A program made the translations under genes and the position numbers. A stretch of DNA of 15,164 bases from Candidatus Woesearchaeota archaeon (lineage in GTDB: Archaea; Nanobdellota; Nanobdellia; Woesearchaeales; ARS49), in NCBI GenBank assembly GCA_003694525.1, contig RFLK01000044.1, positions 1 through 15,164 on the forward strand, given 5' to 3'. This document shows, piece by piece, positions 1 to 6,530 of this stretch. Numbering within the stretch: position 1 is the first letter of the stretch; each line of letters opens with the position of its first letter. The notes below the pieces were generated by a model. The model was not told the DNA's origin and did no database searches. It saw nothing but the letters and a program-made list of their open reading frames with translations.

Positions 1-2
1 AT

Positions 3-107
3 ATAAGACTGAGCAAAACCGAAAACTATGTAAGACTTAACATAGAGTCGAGAGATAAAAAAAGACTTGAGAGAGCAATAAAGGAAGTGGAAGCACTAAT
101 ACATTGA
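3..107 (+). CDS. C-terminal fragment of an unidentified protein, cut by the window start
   Basis: An open frame runs from the window edge to a TGA at 105-107 and gives 34 residues, ending in a charged, probably helical tail (RLERAIKEVEALIH). The coding signal is modest because of the length, but the stop lies one base before the ATG of the next gene on the same strand, a typical operon junction. I do not recognise the family. The strand-then-helix look (YVRLNIES followed by a basic helix) would suit the end of a small alpha/beta or KH-like domain, but this is only an impression. Confidence 0.45.
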   Translation: MRLSKTENYVRLNIESRDKKRLERAIKEVEALIH

Positions 108-108
108 A

Positions 109-381
109 ATGAACGACAATCAGGATAATCAATGCAAAAAGGCCAATTTCGAAACCCTGTCCTTTGAAGACATAATCGTGGAGCTTGAGAGCGCCATCGC
201 ACACGAGATAAAAATAATCAACACGAGGCTCGAGAACTCCTTCAACGAAGGCGCAGCATATGATTTGCTAGGCAAGCTCAGAGTCTCTTATGCGCTATTA
301 GGAAAGGAATTTCCAAAAAAGTTGAATTATAACACCATTGAAAATCACTACTTGAAAAAAGACAATTCCGCTTTTAAATGA
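109..381 (+). CDS. Hypothetical 90-aa helical protein
   Basis: The protein has 90 residues, starts at ATG 109 one base after the upstream stop (TGAAATG arrangement) and ends in TGA at 379-381. No Shine-Dalgarno motif is close, so translation is probably coupled to the upstream gene. The sequence is polar and looks all-helical: an acidic stretch around residues 15-35 (FEDIIVELESAIAHEI), then a segment around 45-65 with a GKLRVSYALLGKEF helix. It has no transmembrane segment, no signal peptide, and only one Cys (C9). I do not recognise a family. It lies directly upstream of the aIF2-gamma promoter on the same strand, but that promoter makes the two genes separately transcribed. Being real is supported mainly by operon spacing. 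Confidence 0.5.
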   Translation: MNDNQDNQCKKANFETLSFEDIIVELESAIAHEIKIINTRLENSFNEGAAYDLLGKLRVSYALLGKEFPKKLNYNTIENHYLKKDNSAFK

Positions 382-400
382 GCAGAACGAGCTATAAACA

Positions 401-408
401 TTTATAAA
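401..408 (+). promoter_or_regulatory. TATA box of the aIF2-gamma gene, leaderless spacing
   Basis: TTTATAAA at 401-408, centred about 26-27 nt before the ATG at 431. Archaeal transcription starts about 25-28 nt downstream of the box centre, so the mRNA should begin at or next to the start codon. There is no Shine-Dalgarno motif in the intervening sequence, which agrees with a leaderless message. Confidence 0.7.
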
Positions 409-430
409 TCTCCGATTTTCCTGCTCTCCA

Positions 431-1720
431 ATGGCAAAGAAAAAGGCAGCCAGCAAAGAGACAGACAAAAAAGCTGCTGCAGTAAAAAAAGACGCCAAAA
501 GCGCGCAACCAGAAGTTAACATAGGCATAATAGGCCACGTTGACCATGGAAAGACTACACTCGTTCAAGCACTCTCGGGAAAATGGGCCGACACTCACAG
601 CGAAGAGATGAAACGTGGGATAACAATCCGCCTTGGCTATGCAGATGTTGCATTCTATAAATGTCCAAAATGCAAAGGCGTTGAGGCTTACGTTCCCCTG
701 CCAGAGTGCCCGCACTGCAAAAGCAAAACAAAGCTTCTCAGAAAATTATCCCTTGTAGACGCGCCAGGACACGAGAGCCTTATGGCCACAATGCTGTGCG
801 GAGCGAACATAATGGATGGAGCCATATTATTAGTTTCTGCAACAGAGAGCTGTCCGCAGCCTCAAACAAGAGAACACCTACAAGCGCTTGAAATAGTTGG
901 CCTGAAGAACGTGATAGTAATACAAAACAAGATAGACCTTGTGAGCGAGGAAGAAGCAAGAAGGAATTATGAAGAAATTAAGGAATTTCTCGCAAGCACG
1001 CCTTATTCTAAAGCACCTATAATACCAATGTCTGCGCTTCACAGCATAAACCTCGACTACCTGATAAAAACTATAGAAGAAGTCATCAAAACTCCTGAAA
1101 GAGACCTCTCCGCAAAGCCGATGATGTTCATAGCAAGAAGCTTTGATATAAACAAGCCAGGGACCAAACCTGAAAAGCTAGTGGGCGGGGTCATTGGAGG
1201 AGCGCTAAAACAAGGCGTTCTAACCGAAGATGACGAGATAGAAATAGTGCCAGGATACCTTGTAGTTGAAAAGAACCAACAAGTGTGGAAACCCCTTCGA
1301 GCAAAAATAACTTCTCTTATGGCGGGAGGAGAGCGGGTTTTGGAAGTCAAACCCGGAGGAACCATTGCAATAATGACAACACTCGACCCAAGCGTTGTAA
1401 AAAGCGACTCGCTCGTCGGAAACGTTGTAACACGCCCGGGAGAATCGCCTCCTTGCTGGAGCGAAATCAAGATACAACCCCACCTTATGGAAAGAGTTGT
1501 GGGAGCAAAAGACAAACTCGTAGTAGAACCATTGAAACAAGGAGAAATACTTATGCTAAATGTAAATACGGCGGCAACCGTGGGCGTTGTAAAAGAACTT
1601 GGAAAAACAATAACATTCTCGCTCAAAAAACCAGTGTGCGCAGAGATAGGAAGCAGAGTTGCTATGAGTCGACGCCTCGGACAGAGGTGGAGACTCATAG
1701 GCTATGGAATAATAGAATAG
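431..1720 (+). CDS. eif2g: Translation initiation factor aIF2, gamma subunit (GTPase)
   Basis: This is the GTP-binding core of the heterotrimeric factor that brings initiator Met-tRNA to the small ribosomal subunit. The 429 residues show the whole G domain: GHVDHGKT P-loop at 35-42, switch-1 RGIT at 62-65, a zinc knuckle with C78/C81 and C93/C96 (CPKC and CPHC, diagnostic of the gamma subunit), DAPG at 110-113, NKID at 166-169 and a PMSAL motif near 200. Two beta-barrel domains follow and end in the usual RWRLIGYG region. Length is close to the family's ~410. The excess is a lysine/alanine-rich N-terminal tail of about 28 residues before VNIGIIGH. The start at ATG 431 is fixed by the TATA box 27 nt upstream. 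The next gene is convergent, with its stop 16 nt away. Identity is certain. Confidence 0.98.
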   Translation: MAKKKAASKETDKKAAAVKKDAKSAQPEVNIGIIGHVDHGKTTLVQALSGKWADTHSEEMKRGITIRLGYADVAFYKCPKCKGVEAYVPLPECPHCKSKTKLLRKLSLVDAPGHESLMATMLCGANIMDGAILLVSATESCPQPQTREHLQALEIVGLKNVIVIQNKIDLVSEEEARRNYEEIKEFLASTPYSKAPIIPMSALHSINLDYLIKTIEEVIKTPERDLSAKPMMFIARSFDINKPGTKPEKLVGGVIGGALKQGVLTEDDEIEIVPGYLVVEKNQQVWKPLRAKITSLMAGGERVLEVKPGGTIAIMTTLDPSVVKSDSLVGNVVTRPGESPPCWSEIKIQPHLMERVVGAKDKLVVEPLKQGEILMLNVNTAATVGVVKELGKTITFSLKKPVCAEIGSRVAMSRRLGQRWRLIGYGIIE

Positions 1721-1728
1721 TCGAATTC

Positions 1729-1736
1729 TAAAAATA
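1729..1736 (-). terminator. Short U-tract after the surface-protein gene
   Basis: Immediately after the stop of the minus-strand 783-aa gene the RNA would read AUAUUUUUAG, a five-U run. Archaeal termination commonly uses U-rich tracts. It lies in the 16-nt gap between two convergent genes. The tract is short, so confidence is low. Confidence 0.3.
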
Positions 1737-4088
1737 TCACTTTAAGGGCTCTGCAAAAGACATTTTTGGAGGGGGTGCGAACAAATCCTTAAGCCACCAC
1801 CAAAAACGCGTCAAAAGACTCGGCTTTACAACATAACTTGGAGCCTGCAATTGAGGGCCTGAAGGACAAACACAAAACTGCCTGGTGCTATCCTTCTGGT
1901 AATTGCACGCAATATTTCCCCTATCAAGAGTGTATCTTCCGCAATAGTCTACTCCTCTGCTTGCAGCAACGATAGGATCAACACAACCCTTGTCAACACC
2001 ATCCTCAAGCAAACGCTCCATCCTTTTGCCGCAAGACTCATCCCAAACCCTGCACTCTCCCTCAAACGCACAATTAGTTTTCTTAACAACAGGCTTATTG
2101 CAAGCGCAATTACTGCAAACCTCGCCCGCTGCGCAATCAGCATCAACCTCGCAAGCCTCACCAGGCTCTATTACACCATTACCGCAAACAGGCATTTGCT
2201 TTTTGCAAGCGCAACTGCTGCAAACCTCATCCGCTGCGCAGTCAGCATTGGCCTCGCAAGCCTCACCGGGCTCTAAAAGACCGTTACCACAGACAGGCTT
2301 TATCTGCTCGCAAGACATACAATCAGAAGAACAAGCCCCAAACTTAACTCCTGGGCGAGAACAGGCACTGCCAGGAGGATCGCAGTACTCCGGCTTTGTT
2401 ATAATCCCGTCCCCGCACTTTGGAACAGGCGCCGGACGTTGAACAGGCTTGATAAGGCGCTCCCTCTCAAGCGAGATAAACACCTCTCCTTGACCTCCTC
2501 CTCTTGTCGGGAAGACTTGCGCGCTTGGAACCGATATTGTCAAATCATCACTACCACTCTTCTTATCCCAATCAATCAACAAACCATAACGCGTCAAACA
2601 CTTTTTATGTCCTCCATCGCTCTGCAACTTGCACTCCCCTTGAGGCGATGGAACAACAAGATCAACCTGATCTCCAAAAGTCAAATCAAACTTTGTCACT
2701 TCATCCCCTGCGGGCTCATCAAAAAGCCTTTCAGGAACTATTACTCTCACAGTGAATCCAGGACCAAGATCAAGCTTTATGCCTCCCAGAGCTATGAAGA
2801 AAGCCTCATCGCCCGCAATATCCCCATCATTATTCTGATCCATTGCCAGCTTGCCATCTGGGGCTACAACAAACTTGTAAGTTCCCTCACCCACAAGAAG
2901 CTGGCCCTCTCCTGTTGCAGGATTTATAGGAGCAGACTTTGTACCTCCTGCAAGATCAACAAAGTAAGCCACATCACCTGCAACACGATCATAACGCAGA
3001 ACGTTAGAGATGCCGCTTATGTGATCGCGACTCATCAAAACAACAAAATCACCGGGCTCTATATTGGGCGCTCCCGGGGCAGGGGCTTCAACAAAGACCA
3101 GATCATTGTCCTCATCACCGTATTTTCCAGGAAGCGCTGCAAGAGGAATCTTGTACACTCTTCCCTGAACGTTCGTTGCAGTAAGAAAATACTCATCATC
3201 CCCTGAAGCCCTTACATAAATCTTGTTTGAAGAAACCCCTCTTGAAGAAGTGGCAACAGCACCGCCCTGCAAGCCCTTATAGCATATGTCAAAATTAGGG
3301 ACGAGCATGCCCTCAGGGTCCCTCAAAAAGCTTCTCGTGCAATGCAAGGGAGTTACTTGGACCTCGCCCCCCCTTGCAGCATTTGCGTTTAAAATGTACT
3401 CTATGGATGCTATAGTTACACTGTTATCGTTTCCATTTGCTCGAATGCGCACAAGAGCATCTATGTTCTTTCCGTTAACCTTGACTCCGCGAACATAAAC
3501 ATCATCCCTGAAATTAGAATCCTCAAACTCTATACTGCCAAACCCTCCGAACAATTTCAACGAAATCCTGCCAGATGCAGGATCCACAGAAGTGTCAACA
3601 AAAGACATTGTCTGGCCGAGAATCACTATATTCTCACCCTCAACATCCCTCAACTGACCGCTCTCAACCCTGCTTGTAAAACCGGGAGAGAACTGGAGAG
3701 TATACTTGAAAATGGCATCCTCAAACTGCAAGAAATCTGTCACTTCTCCTCGATCTGTGCGCTCAAAGAGAAGCTGGCCTCCCTTGAATACGCCAGGCTC
3801 TGAGAACCTCAAGGATTGTATGTAATCAGTGGAAGACCCTCTTGCATGAATCGAACCCTGCCTGAGCCCTTGAAGGTTATGCTCTCCAAGCGCTTCAACC
3901 TCATCGGCTATGAACTCTCCAAGCTCAAGACGCGCAACAACAGTATCCTCAACACTCGGCGCCTCAACAGCAACCCCATAGAGCGAAACTGCCGCAGGGT
4001 GCGGGCCTGAGAGCAGATTAACAGATAATAGCAGAGTTGCAACACCCAAGATCGCAATGATTGCAAGAATACTTACCTCGTGCCTCAT
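1737..4088 (-). CDS. Large secreted/surface protein with an EF-hand loop and Cys-rich CGNG repeats
   Basis: The protein has 783 residues. Residues 6-27 form one hydrophobic segment (signal peptide or N-terminal anchor); the rest is mostly beta-strand-like and is predicted to be outside the cell. Residues ~200-545 look like repeated beta-sandwich modules of the kind seen in archaeal S-layer-like proteins (inference). A canonical EF-hand loop lies at 417-428: D417, N419, D421, G422, D423, I424, E428. From 558 the chain becomes Cys-rich: one CGDGIITKPEYCD module, then two 35-residue copies starting CGNG (600-634 and 635-669), then a further Cys region to ~742. These modules resemble the Cys-rich DUF4215-like repeats of extracellular proteins. 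The tail (758-783) has an LLTRFWWWLKDLF amphipathic stretch before a Pro-rich end. Start ATG 4088 has GAGGT five bases upstream and a TATA-like box further up. Exact role (S-layer, adhesin or host contact) is not decidable here. Confidence 0.85.
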   Translation of the reverse strand: MRHEVSILAIIAILGVATLLLSVNLLSGPHPAAVSLYGVAVEAPSVEDTVVARLELGEFIADEVEALGEHNLQGLRQGSIHARGSSTDYIQSLRFSEPGVFKGGQLLFERTDRGEVTDFLQFEDAIFKYTLQFSPGFTSRVESGQLRDVEGENIVILGQTMSFVDTSVDPASGRISLKLFGGFGSIEFEDSNFRDDVYVRGVKVNGKNIDALVRIRANGNDNSVTIASIEYILNANAARGGEVQVTPLHCTRSFLRDPEGMLVPNFDICYKGLQGGAVATSSRGVSSNKIYVRASGDDEYFLTATNVQGRVYKIPLAALPGKYGDEDNDLVFVEAPAPGAPNIEPGDFVVLMSRDHISGISNVLRYDRVAGDVAYFVDLAGGTKSAPINPATGEGQLLVGEGTYKFVVAPDGKLAMDQNNDGDIAGDEAFFIALGGIKLDLGPGFTVRVIVPERLFDEPAGDEVTKFDLTFGDQVDLVVPSPQGECKLQSDGGHKKCLTRYGLLIDWDKKSGSDDLTISVPSAQVFPTRGGGQGEVFISLERERLIKPVQRPAPVPKCGDGIITKPEYCDPPGSACSRPGVKFGACSSDCMSCEQIKPVCGNGLLEPGEACEANADCAADEVCSSCACKKQMPVCGNGVIEPGEACEVDADCAAGEVCSNCACNKPVVKKTNCAFEGECRVWDESCGKRMERLLEDGVDKGCVDPIVAASRGVDYCGRYTLDRGNIACNYQKDSTRQFCVCPSGPQLQAPSYVVKPSLLTRFWWWLKDLFAPPPKMSFAEPLK
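2100..2304 (-). repeat. Two 105-bp tandem repeats coding for CGNG Cys-rich modules
   Basis: The sequence coding for residues 600-669 of the surface protein consists of two in-frame copies with a period of 105 bp (35 codons), seen for example as GCAAGCGCAA at 2100 and again at 2205 on the plus strand. The copies share CGNG, EPGEAC, DCAA, EVCS and CAC; differences are mostly synonymous or conservative, so the duplication looks fairly recent or is kept similar. Confidence 0.8.
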
Positions 4089-4093
4089 ACTGA

Positions 4094-4132
4094 ACCTCTT
4101 TTGGAATAATCATACGGCCTGAATACTTAAAC
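4094..4132 (-). promoter_or_regulatory. Promoter and Shine-Dalgarno of the surface-protein gene
   Basis: Reading the minus strand, a TATA-like TTTAAGTATTC lies at 4121-4131 and GAGGT at 4094-4098, with a five-base spacer before ATG 4088. Transcription would start near 4100, giving a leader of about 11 nt that just contains the ribosome site. This pair decides the start codon. Confidence 0.55.
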
Positions 4133-4155
4133 TTATTGATTGAATTGGCTTTGAA

Positions 4156-4692
4156 TCAAACTTCAATTCCTGATTTTTCAAGCGCGAGTCTTGCACGAGA
4201 TACAAGCTCAGAGTAAGGCAAGGGCGATACTGCAATGCTTCTTGTCCTCTTCTGTATCTCAAAAAATTGCTCGTTCCTAATATCAGGAAACATCCTGCAA
4301 ACAAGAGGCCTTGAATCATATATTCTGCACCTGTTCCCGCCTTCAAGAAAAGGACATACATCGTGATCCAAGAACCAGTCCCAAACAAAGGCAGAATCTT
4401 CCTTTGCGTTGTAAATGACCTTTTTGGGCAACACCCTTATGGGAATTCCCTTTTCCATTGCAAGAGACTTCAACCTCTCCGCTTCTTTTCCAGTCAAGGA
4501 AATCGTATAACGAGACATAGGATACAAGTATACAACCTTTGTCTTCTCATAAACTCTCTGCTTTATGAAAAGCTCATCAGAGACGTCCATACGAAAACAA
4601 TCGCGTATCTTGCAACACTCACCGCACCTGTTGCAAGGCTCGCCAGATTTGCACACAAAACGAGGCGTTTGAGAAGATAGTCTAACTGCCAA
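4156..4692 (-). CDS. YkgJ-type CxxCxxCC metal-binding protein
   Basis: The protein belongs to the YkgJ/UPF0153 family, named in databases as zinc- or iron-chelating or Fe-S oxidoreductase-like; the biochemical role is not settled. The signature is clear: PCNRCGECC near the N-terminus, then, about 100 residues on, CPFL...CRIYDSRPLVCRMFP, which supplies the remaining Cys ligands. The C-terminal ~35 residues are helical. The start is uncertain. The frame is open upstream to an ATG at 4791, but that would overlap the zinc-ribbon gene by 71 nt. TTG at 4692 is preferred: it has GTGATGAG just upstream and leaves ~19 residues before the Cys cluster. TTG 4707 and GTG 4656 are alternatives. It probably shares a transcript with the zinc-ribbon gene upstream. 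Confidence 0.8.
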   Translation of the reverse strand: MAVRLSSQTPRFVCKSGEPCNRCGECCKIRDCFRMDVSDELFIKQRVYEKTKVVYLYPMSRYTISLTGKEAERLKSLAMEKGIPIRVLPKKVIYNAKEDSAFVWDWFLDHDVCPFLEGGNRCRIYDSRPLVCRMFPDIRNEQFFEIQKRTRSIAVSPLPYSELVSRARLALEKSGIEV

Positions 4693-4712
4693 CTCATCAC
4701 TGCCCAAAGGGC

Positions 4713-4720
4713 AAAAAAAA
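4713..4720 (-). terminator. U8 tract after the zinc-ribbon stop codon
   Basis: The minus strand reads TAA followed directly by eight T residues. This is a strong candidate archaeal U-tract terminator. It sits before the YkgJ-type gene, for which no separate promoter is evident, so it may act as a partial terminator between the two genes. Confidence 0.45.
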
Positions 4721-4864
4721 TTACTTTCCGAGAATCTTGTAAACCTTAGTGCCGCACACAGCGCACTCGCCCTTGAGAGCGCGCATACCATTCTTCATAC
4801 GCGTCTCTTCTGCGTTCTTGACATCTCTTTGTTCCTTACATTTCATGCAACGTGCTTGTGCCAT
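4721..4864 (-). CDS. 47-aa zinc-ribbon protein, DUF5679-like
   Basis: A complete 47-residue protein beginning MAQARCMKC. C6/C9 and C34/C37 form two CxxC pairs 24 residues apart, the layout of a small zinc ribbon; the rest is basic and ends VYKILGK. It matches my recollection of the small DUF5679 family, which is common in DPANN archaea and candidate-phylum bacteria and has no known function. The ATG at 4864 is chosen over an upstream in-frame start because GGAGGT lies at 4870-4875, five bases before it, and a strong TATA box is further upstream. Nucleic-acid or ribosome binding is plausible for a ribbon this small, but is inference. Confidence 0.8.
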   Translation of the reverse strand: MAQARCMKCKEQRDVKNAEETRMKNGMRALKGECAVCGTKVYKILGK

Positions 4865-4869
4865 AAAGT

Positions 4870-4914
4870 ACCTCCACAAATTTATACATAACAAAAAAGA
4901 CTTTGATTTATAAA
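4870..4914 (-). promoter_or_regulatory. Promoter and strong Shine-Dalgarno for the zinc-ribbon gene
   Basis: TTTATAAA at 4907-4914 is the TATA box; transcription would start near 4884. GGAGGT at 4870-4875 is the best Shine-Dalgarno match in the window, five bases before ATG 4864. A second AT-rich stretch (TATGTATAAA at 4881-4890) overlaps the expected start region. Confidence 0.65.
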
Positions 4915-4933
4915 GCTTTGGGCGTTTCACTCA

Positions 4934-4953
4934 CAAAAAGACAAAACAAACAG
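4934..4953 (-). terminator. U-rich terminator of the DUF655 gene
   Basis: Just after the DUF655 stop the minus-strand transcript reads UGUUUGUUUUGUCUUUUUG, a U-rich tract of the archaeal terminator type without a hairpin. It separates this transcript from the zinc-ribbon promoter that follows. Confidence 0.5.
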
Positions 4954-4954
4954 C

Positions 4955-5539
4955 TCACTCGGGCCTGTAACAGTCAACAAAGATCCTATGCTTCTCCTTT
5001 CCTTGAAGCTCATTCATAATCCTCTTGACTATTATCTTCTTGGGATCGGGCATCAGCTTTACACGCTCTCGGATATCCTTAAAACTCTCAAAAGGCTTCT
5101 CCTCACGACGCTCTATTATCTCCCACATATGCTTTTTTCCAAGCCCTGGCAAAAGCTCAAGCTGGTGCATTCTCATAGTGAGAGGCTTTGCCTCATTGAA
5201 GAACTTGACAAACCTCTGCTCGTCCTTCTCAACAGCATTCTGGACCACAAGCTCCAATGTGTTCTTGCCTGTCGCAGTAAGCTTCTCATAAGGCAGGCGG
5301 CCCACTATGTGATGTATCTTATCCCTTTTATCCTCGCCTATGTAAACCTCTTCCAAGGGCTGCAAGAAAACATCTTTTTTAGGAACAAGCTCGAGCAGAA
5401 CAAAATGCTTCAAGCCAAGAGCGTGAACTATCGGAGTCTTCTTATGAGAAGGCCTTGTATCGAACGGGTAGCCGTGCGGCAAGAAGTCTAGAACTATGGC
5501 TTTCTCTTCTCTTACGCGCTGTTCTTGTCTTGATTCCAT
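4955..5539 (-). CDS. DUF655 family protein (putative RNA-binding, HhH)
   Basis: A 194-residue archaeal DUF655 protein of unknown function. Residues ~12-80 form a beta-rich region (EKAIVLDFLPHGY, then FVLLELVP and VYIG) with an OB/S1-like look. Residues ~127-165 hold a helix-hairpin-helix with the motif LELLPGLGKKHMWEI, which is typical of nonspecific nucleic-acid binding. It follows L21e and Rpo4 in the same direction, the conserved archaeal order rpl21e-rpoF-DUF655 that usually ends in ksgA (established knowledge), which suggests a ribosome or RNA role. ATG 5539 lacks a good Shine-Dalgarno; a TATA-like box at 5597-5606 could give it its own transcript with a ~35-nt leader. Confidence 0.9.
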   Translation of the reverse strand: MESRQEQRVREEKAIVLDFLPHGYPFDTRPSHKKTPIVHALGLKHFVLLELVPKKDVFLQPLEEVYIGEDKRDKIHHIVGRLPYEKLTATGKNTLELVVQNAVEKDEQRFVKFFNEAKPLTMRMHQLELLPGLGKKHMWEIIERREEKPFESFKDIRERVKLMPDPKKIIVKRIMNELQGKEKHRIFVDCYRPE

Positions 5540-5596
5540 TTCTACCCGTTGATATTTTCTCGAACATTTGTCAGTTAGAAAACGTAATGAAAGGAT

Positions 5597-5606
5597 GTAT
5601 AAATAG
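5597..5606 (-). promoter_or_regulatory. TATA-like box upstream of the DUF655 gene
   Basis: The minus strand reads CTATTTATAC. It lies in the 126-nt gap between the Rpo4 and DUF655 genes and would start transcription near 5574. The gap itself suggests that DUF655 has its own promoter in addition to read-through from L21e-Rpo4. Confidence 0.45.
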
Positions 5607-5647
5607 GTTTTGGAAGAAAATCAATACGGATTGCAAGGCACCCAATA

Positions 5648-5660
5648 GGCTCGTAGAGCC
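5648..5660 (-). other. Small hairpin just after the Rpo4 stop codon
   Basis: GGCTC-GTA-GAGCC is a perfect 5-bp inverted repeat with a 3-nt loop, 5 nt after the Rpo4 gene ends. It is short and no U-tract follows directly, so it could be a processing site, an RNA-stability element or chance. Confidence 0.3.
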
Positions 5661-5665
5661 CATAA

Positions 5666-6010
5666 TCACTGAGCGTATTGCGCGATAAGATCCGCTATTT
5701 TCTTGCAATTATCCTGGCTTACTGTGACATTGTAACCCTGCAAAGCAACTTTAACCTCGCCCGCAGAAGTTGGTAAAACATCAATCAGCTTGTTAAAATG
5801 AACATCGCGCAGGCGCGGAATTCCAAGAGCGCTCAGCTTTTCATACAACTCCTGAGCTTTGCCGACCTCCATAATATGCATGCTCTCGCAAAAATCAAGA
5901 GCCTTTTGGGCGCGAAAGCCAAGCTCTCCATCTCTCTTCTTAATCTTCTTCAGCTCATCAAAAAGTATTGCCGAATTAATCGGAGTCTGACTCAATATTT
6001 CCTTTGACAT
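5666..6010 (-). CDS. rpoF: DNA-directed RNA polymerase subunit Rpo4 (subunit F)
   Basis: This 114-residue protein is the archaeal counterpart of eukaryotic Rpb4, which with Rpo7 forms the stalk of RNA polymerase that binds nascent RNA. The family layout is visible: an N-terminal strand region, a helical stretch (KALDFCESMHIMEV with GKAQELYEKLSALG), the motif FNKLIDVLPTSAGEVKVAL near residues 74-90, and a C-terminal HRDC-like helix (NCKKIADLIAQYAQ). Length is normal for the family. It starts 10 nt after the L21e stop. A GAGGA ribosome site overlaps that stop codon (TTGAGGAATAAGCA before ATG 6010), so the two genes are one operon. Low sequence conservation is usual in this family, and gene order adds support. 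Confidence 0.92.
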   Translation of the reverse strand: MSKEILSQTPINSAILFDELKKIKKRDGELGFRAQKALDFCESMHIMEVGKAQELYEKLSALGIPRLRDVHFNKLIDVLPTSAGEVKVALQGYNVTVSQDNCKKIADLIAQYAQ

Positions 6011-6020
6011 TGCTTATTCC

Positions 6021-6311
6021 TCAAACCTTCTTCAAATGGACCGGGTGAACTATGAGAAGCTTTGGCTTTCTGCCATCTGCAATCTTGACCTCATAACACT
6101 TACCCCTCTGCCCGGCAACTATTCCCATCTTTGAGTGGAACCTCTGGTGATAAAGCGAAGCCTGAATTGCAGGCTCTGCCTTCAAGAGAACCTTATCTCC
6201 TTCCTTGAAAGGCATAAAGTACCTGGTCATAGAAACCTTCCCTTTTGTTCGCGGGTGCTTGCGGAACACTCTTCGCGTCCTTGATCGAGCACCGCCCTTT
6301 CTCCTCGCCAT
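6021..6311 (-). CDS. rpl21e: 50S ribosomal protein L21e (eL21)
   Basis: A complete 96-residue large-subunit ribosomal protein found only in archaea and eukaryotes. The basic N-terminus (MARRKGGARSRTRRVF), the central FKEGDKVLLKAEPAIQ barrel strand, the HQRFHSKMGIVAGQRGKCYEV segment and a closing LLIVHPVHLKKV are all typical. It heads the L21e-Rpo4(-DUF655) cluster. Start ATG 6311 lies about 27 nt after a TATA box and has no Shine-Dalgarno, which indicates a leaderless mRNA. Confidence 0.97.
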   Translation of the reverse strand: MARRKGGARSRTRRVFRKHPRTKGKVSMTRYFMPFKEGDKVLLKAEPAIQASLYHQRFHSKMGIVAGQRGKCYEVKIADGRKPKLLIVHPVHLKKV

Positions 6312-6322
6312 AAAAGGTCGAG

Positions 6323-6342
6323 CGAGCTCGGTAGTTTATAAA
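6323..6342 (-). promoter_or_regulatory. Leaderless promoter of the L21e-Rpo4 operon
   Basis: TTTATAAA at 6335-6342, centred 27-28 nt before ATG 6311. Between box and start is an 8-bp perfect palindrome, CGAGCTCG at 6323-6330, which could be an operator but may be chance. Confidence 0.65.
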
Positions 6343-6474
6343 GATTACGCTATCAGATGACATTGAAAAGCGCAAGCGCGAGCAGAATTAACACCTCAAA
6401 GCAAATTTCTCAGCAACATAGCGCTCATCTGAAAAACATCCAAGCTTAAATTTCAACTTCTGGCGTGGCGATAT

Positions 6475-6525
6475 CCTTAAATATCACTACACCCCATTGC
6501 AAAGTAGCAAAGAAAACACGAGGTG
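6475..6525 (+). promoter_or_regulatory. Promoter and Shine-Dalgarno of sepF
   Basis: A TATA-like CCTTAAATATC lies at 6475-6485 and GAGGTG at 6520-6525, five bases before ATG 6531. The pair gives a leader of about 25 nt and rules out the in-frame ATG at 6465, which lies upstream of the TATA box. Confidence 0.6.
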
Positions 6526-6530
6526 TTCGC

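Noticed and set aside
1057..1698. Minus-strand frame of 213 codons
   Set aside because: It is antisense to the certain aIF2-gamma gene; composition is serine- and proline-rich noise.
1285..1731. Plus-strand frame of 148 codons in another phase
   Set aside because: It overlaps the aIF2-gamma coding sequence entirely and is highly Arg/Lys-rich, as a shifted frame would be.
2439..3206. Plus-strand open frame of 255 codons
   Set aside because: It lies antisense to the surface-protein gene, has no recognisable domain or start signals, and arises from the biased codons of the real gene.
4693..4791. ATG 4791 as start of the YkgJ-type gene
   Set aside because: It would overlap the zinc-ribbon gene by 71 nt and its extra residues do not look like family sequence.
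6323..6330. 8-bp palindrome CGAGCTCG as an independent operator
   Set aside because: It is short and could occur by chance; kept only as a note in the L21e promoter entry.
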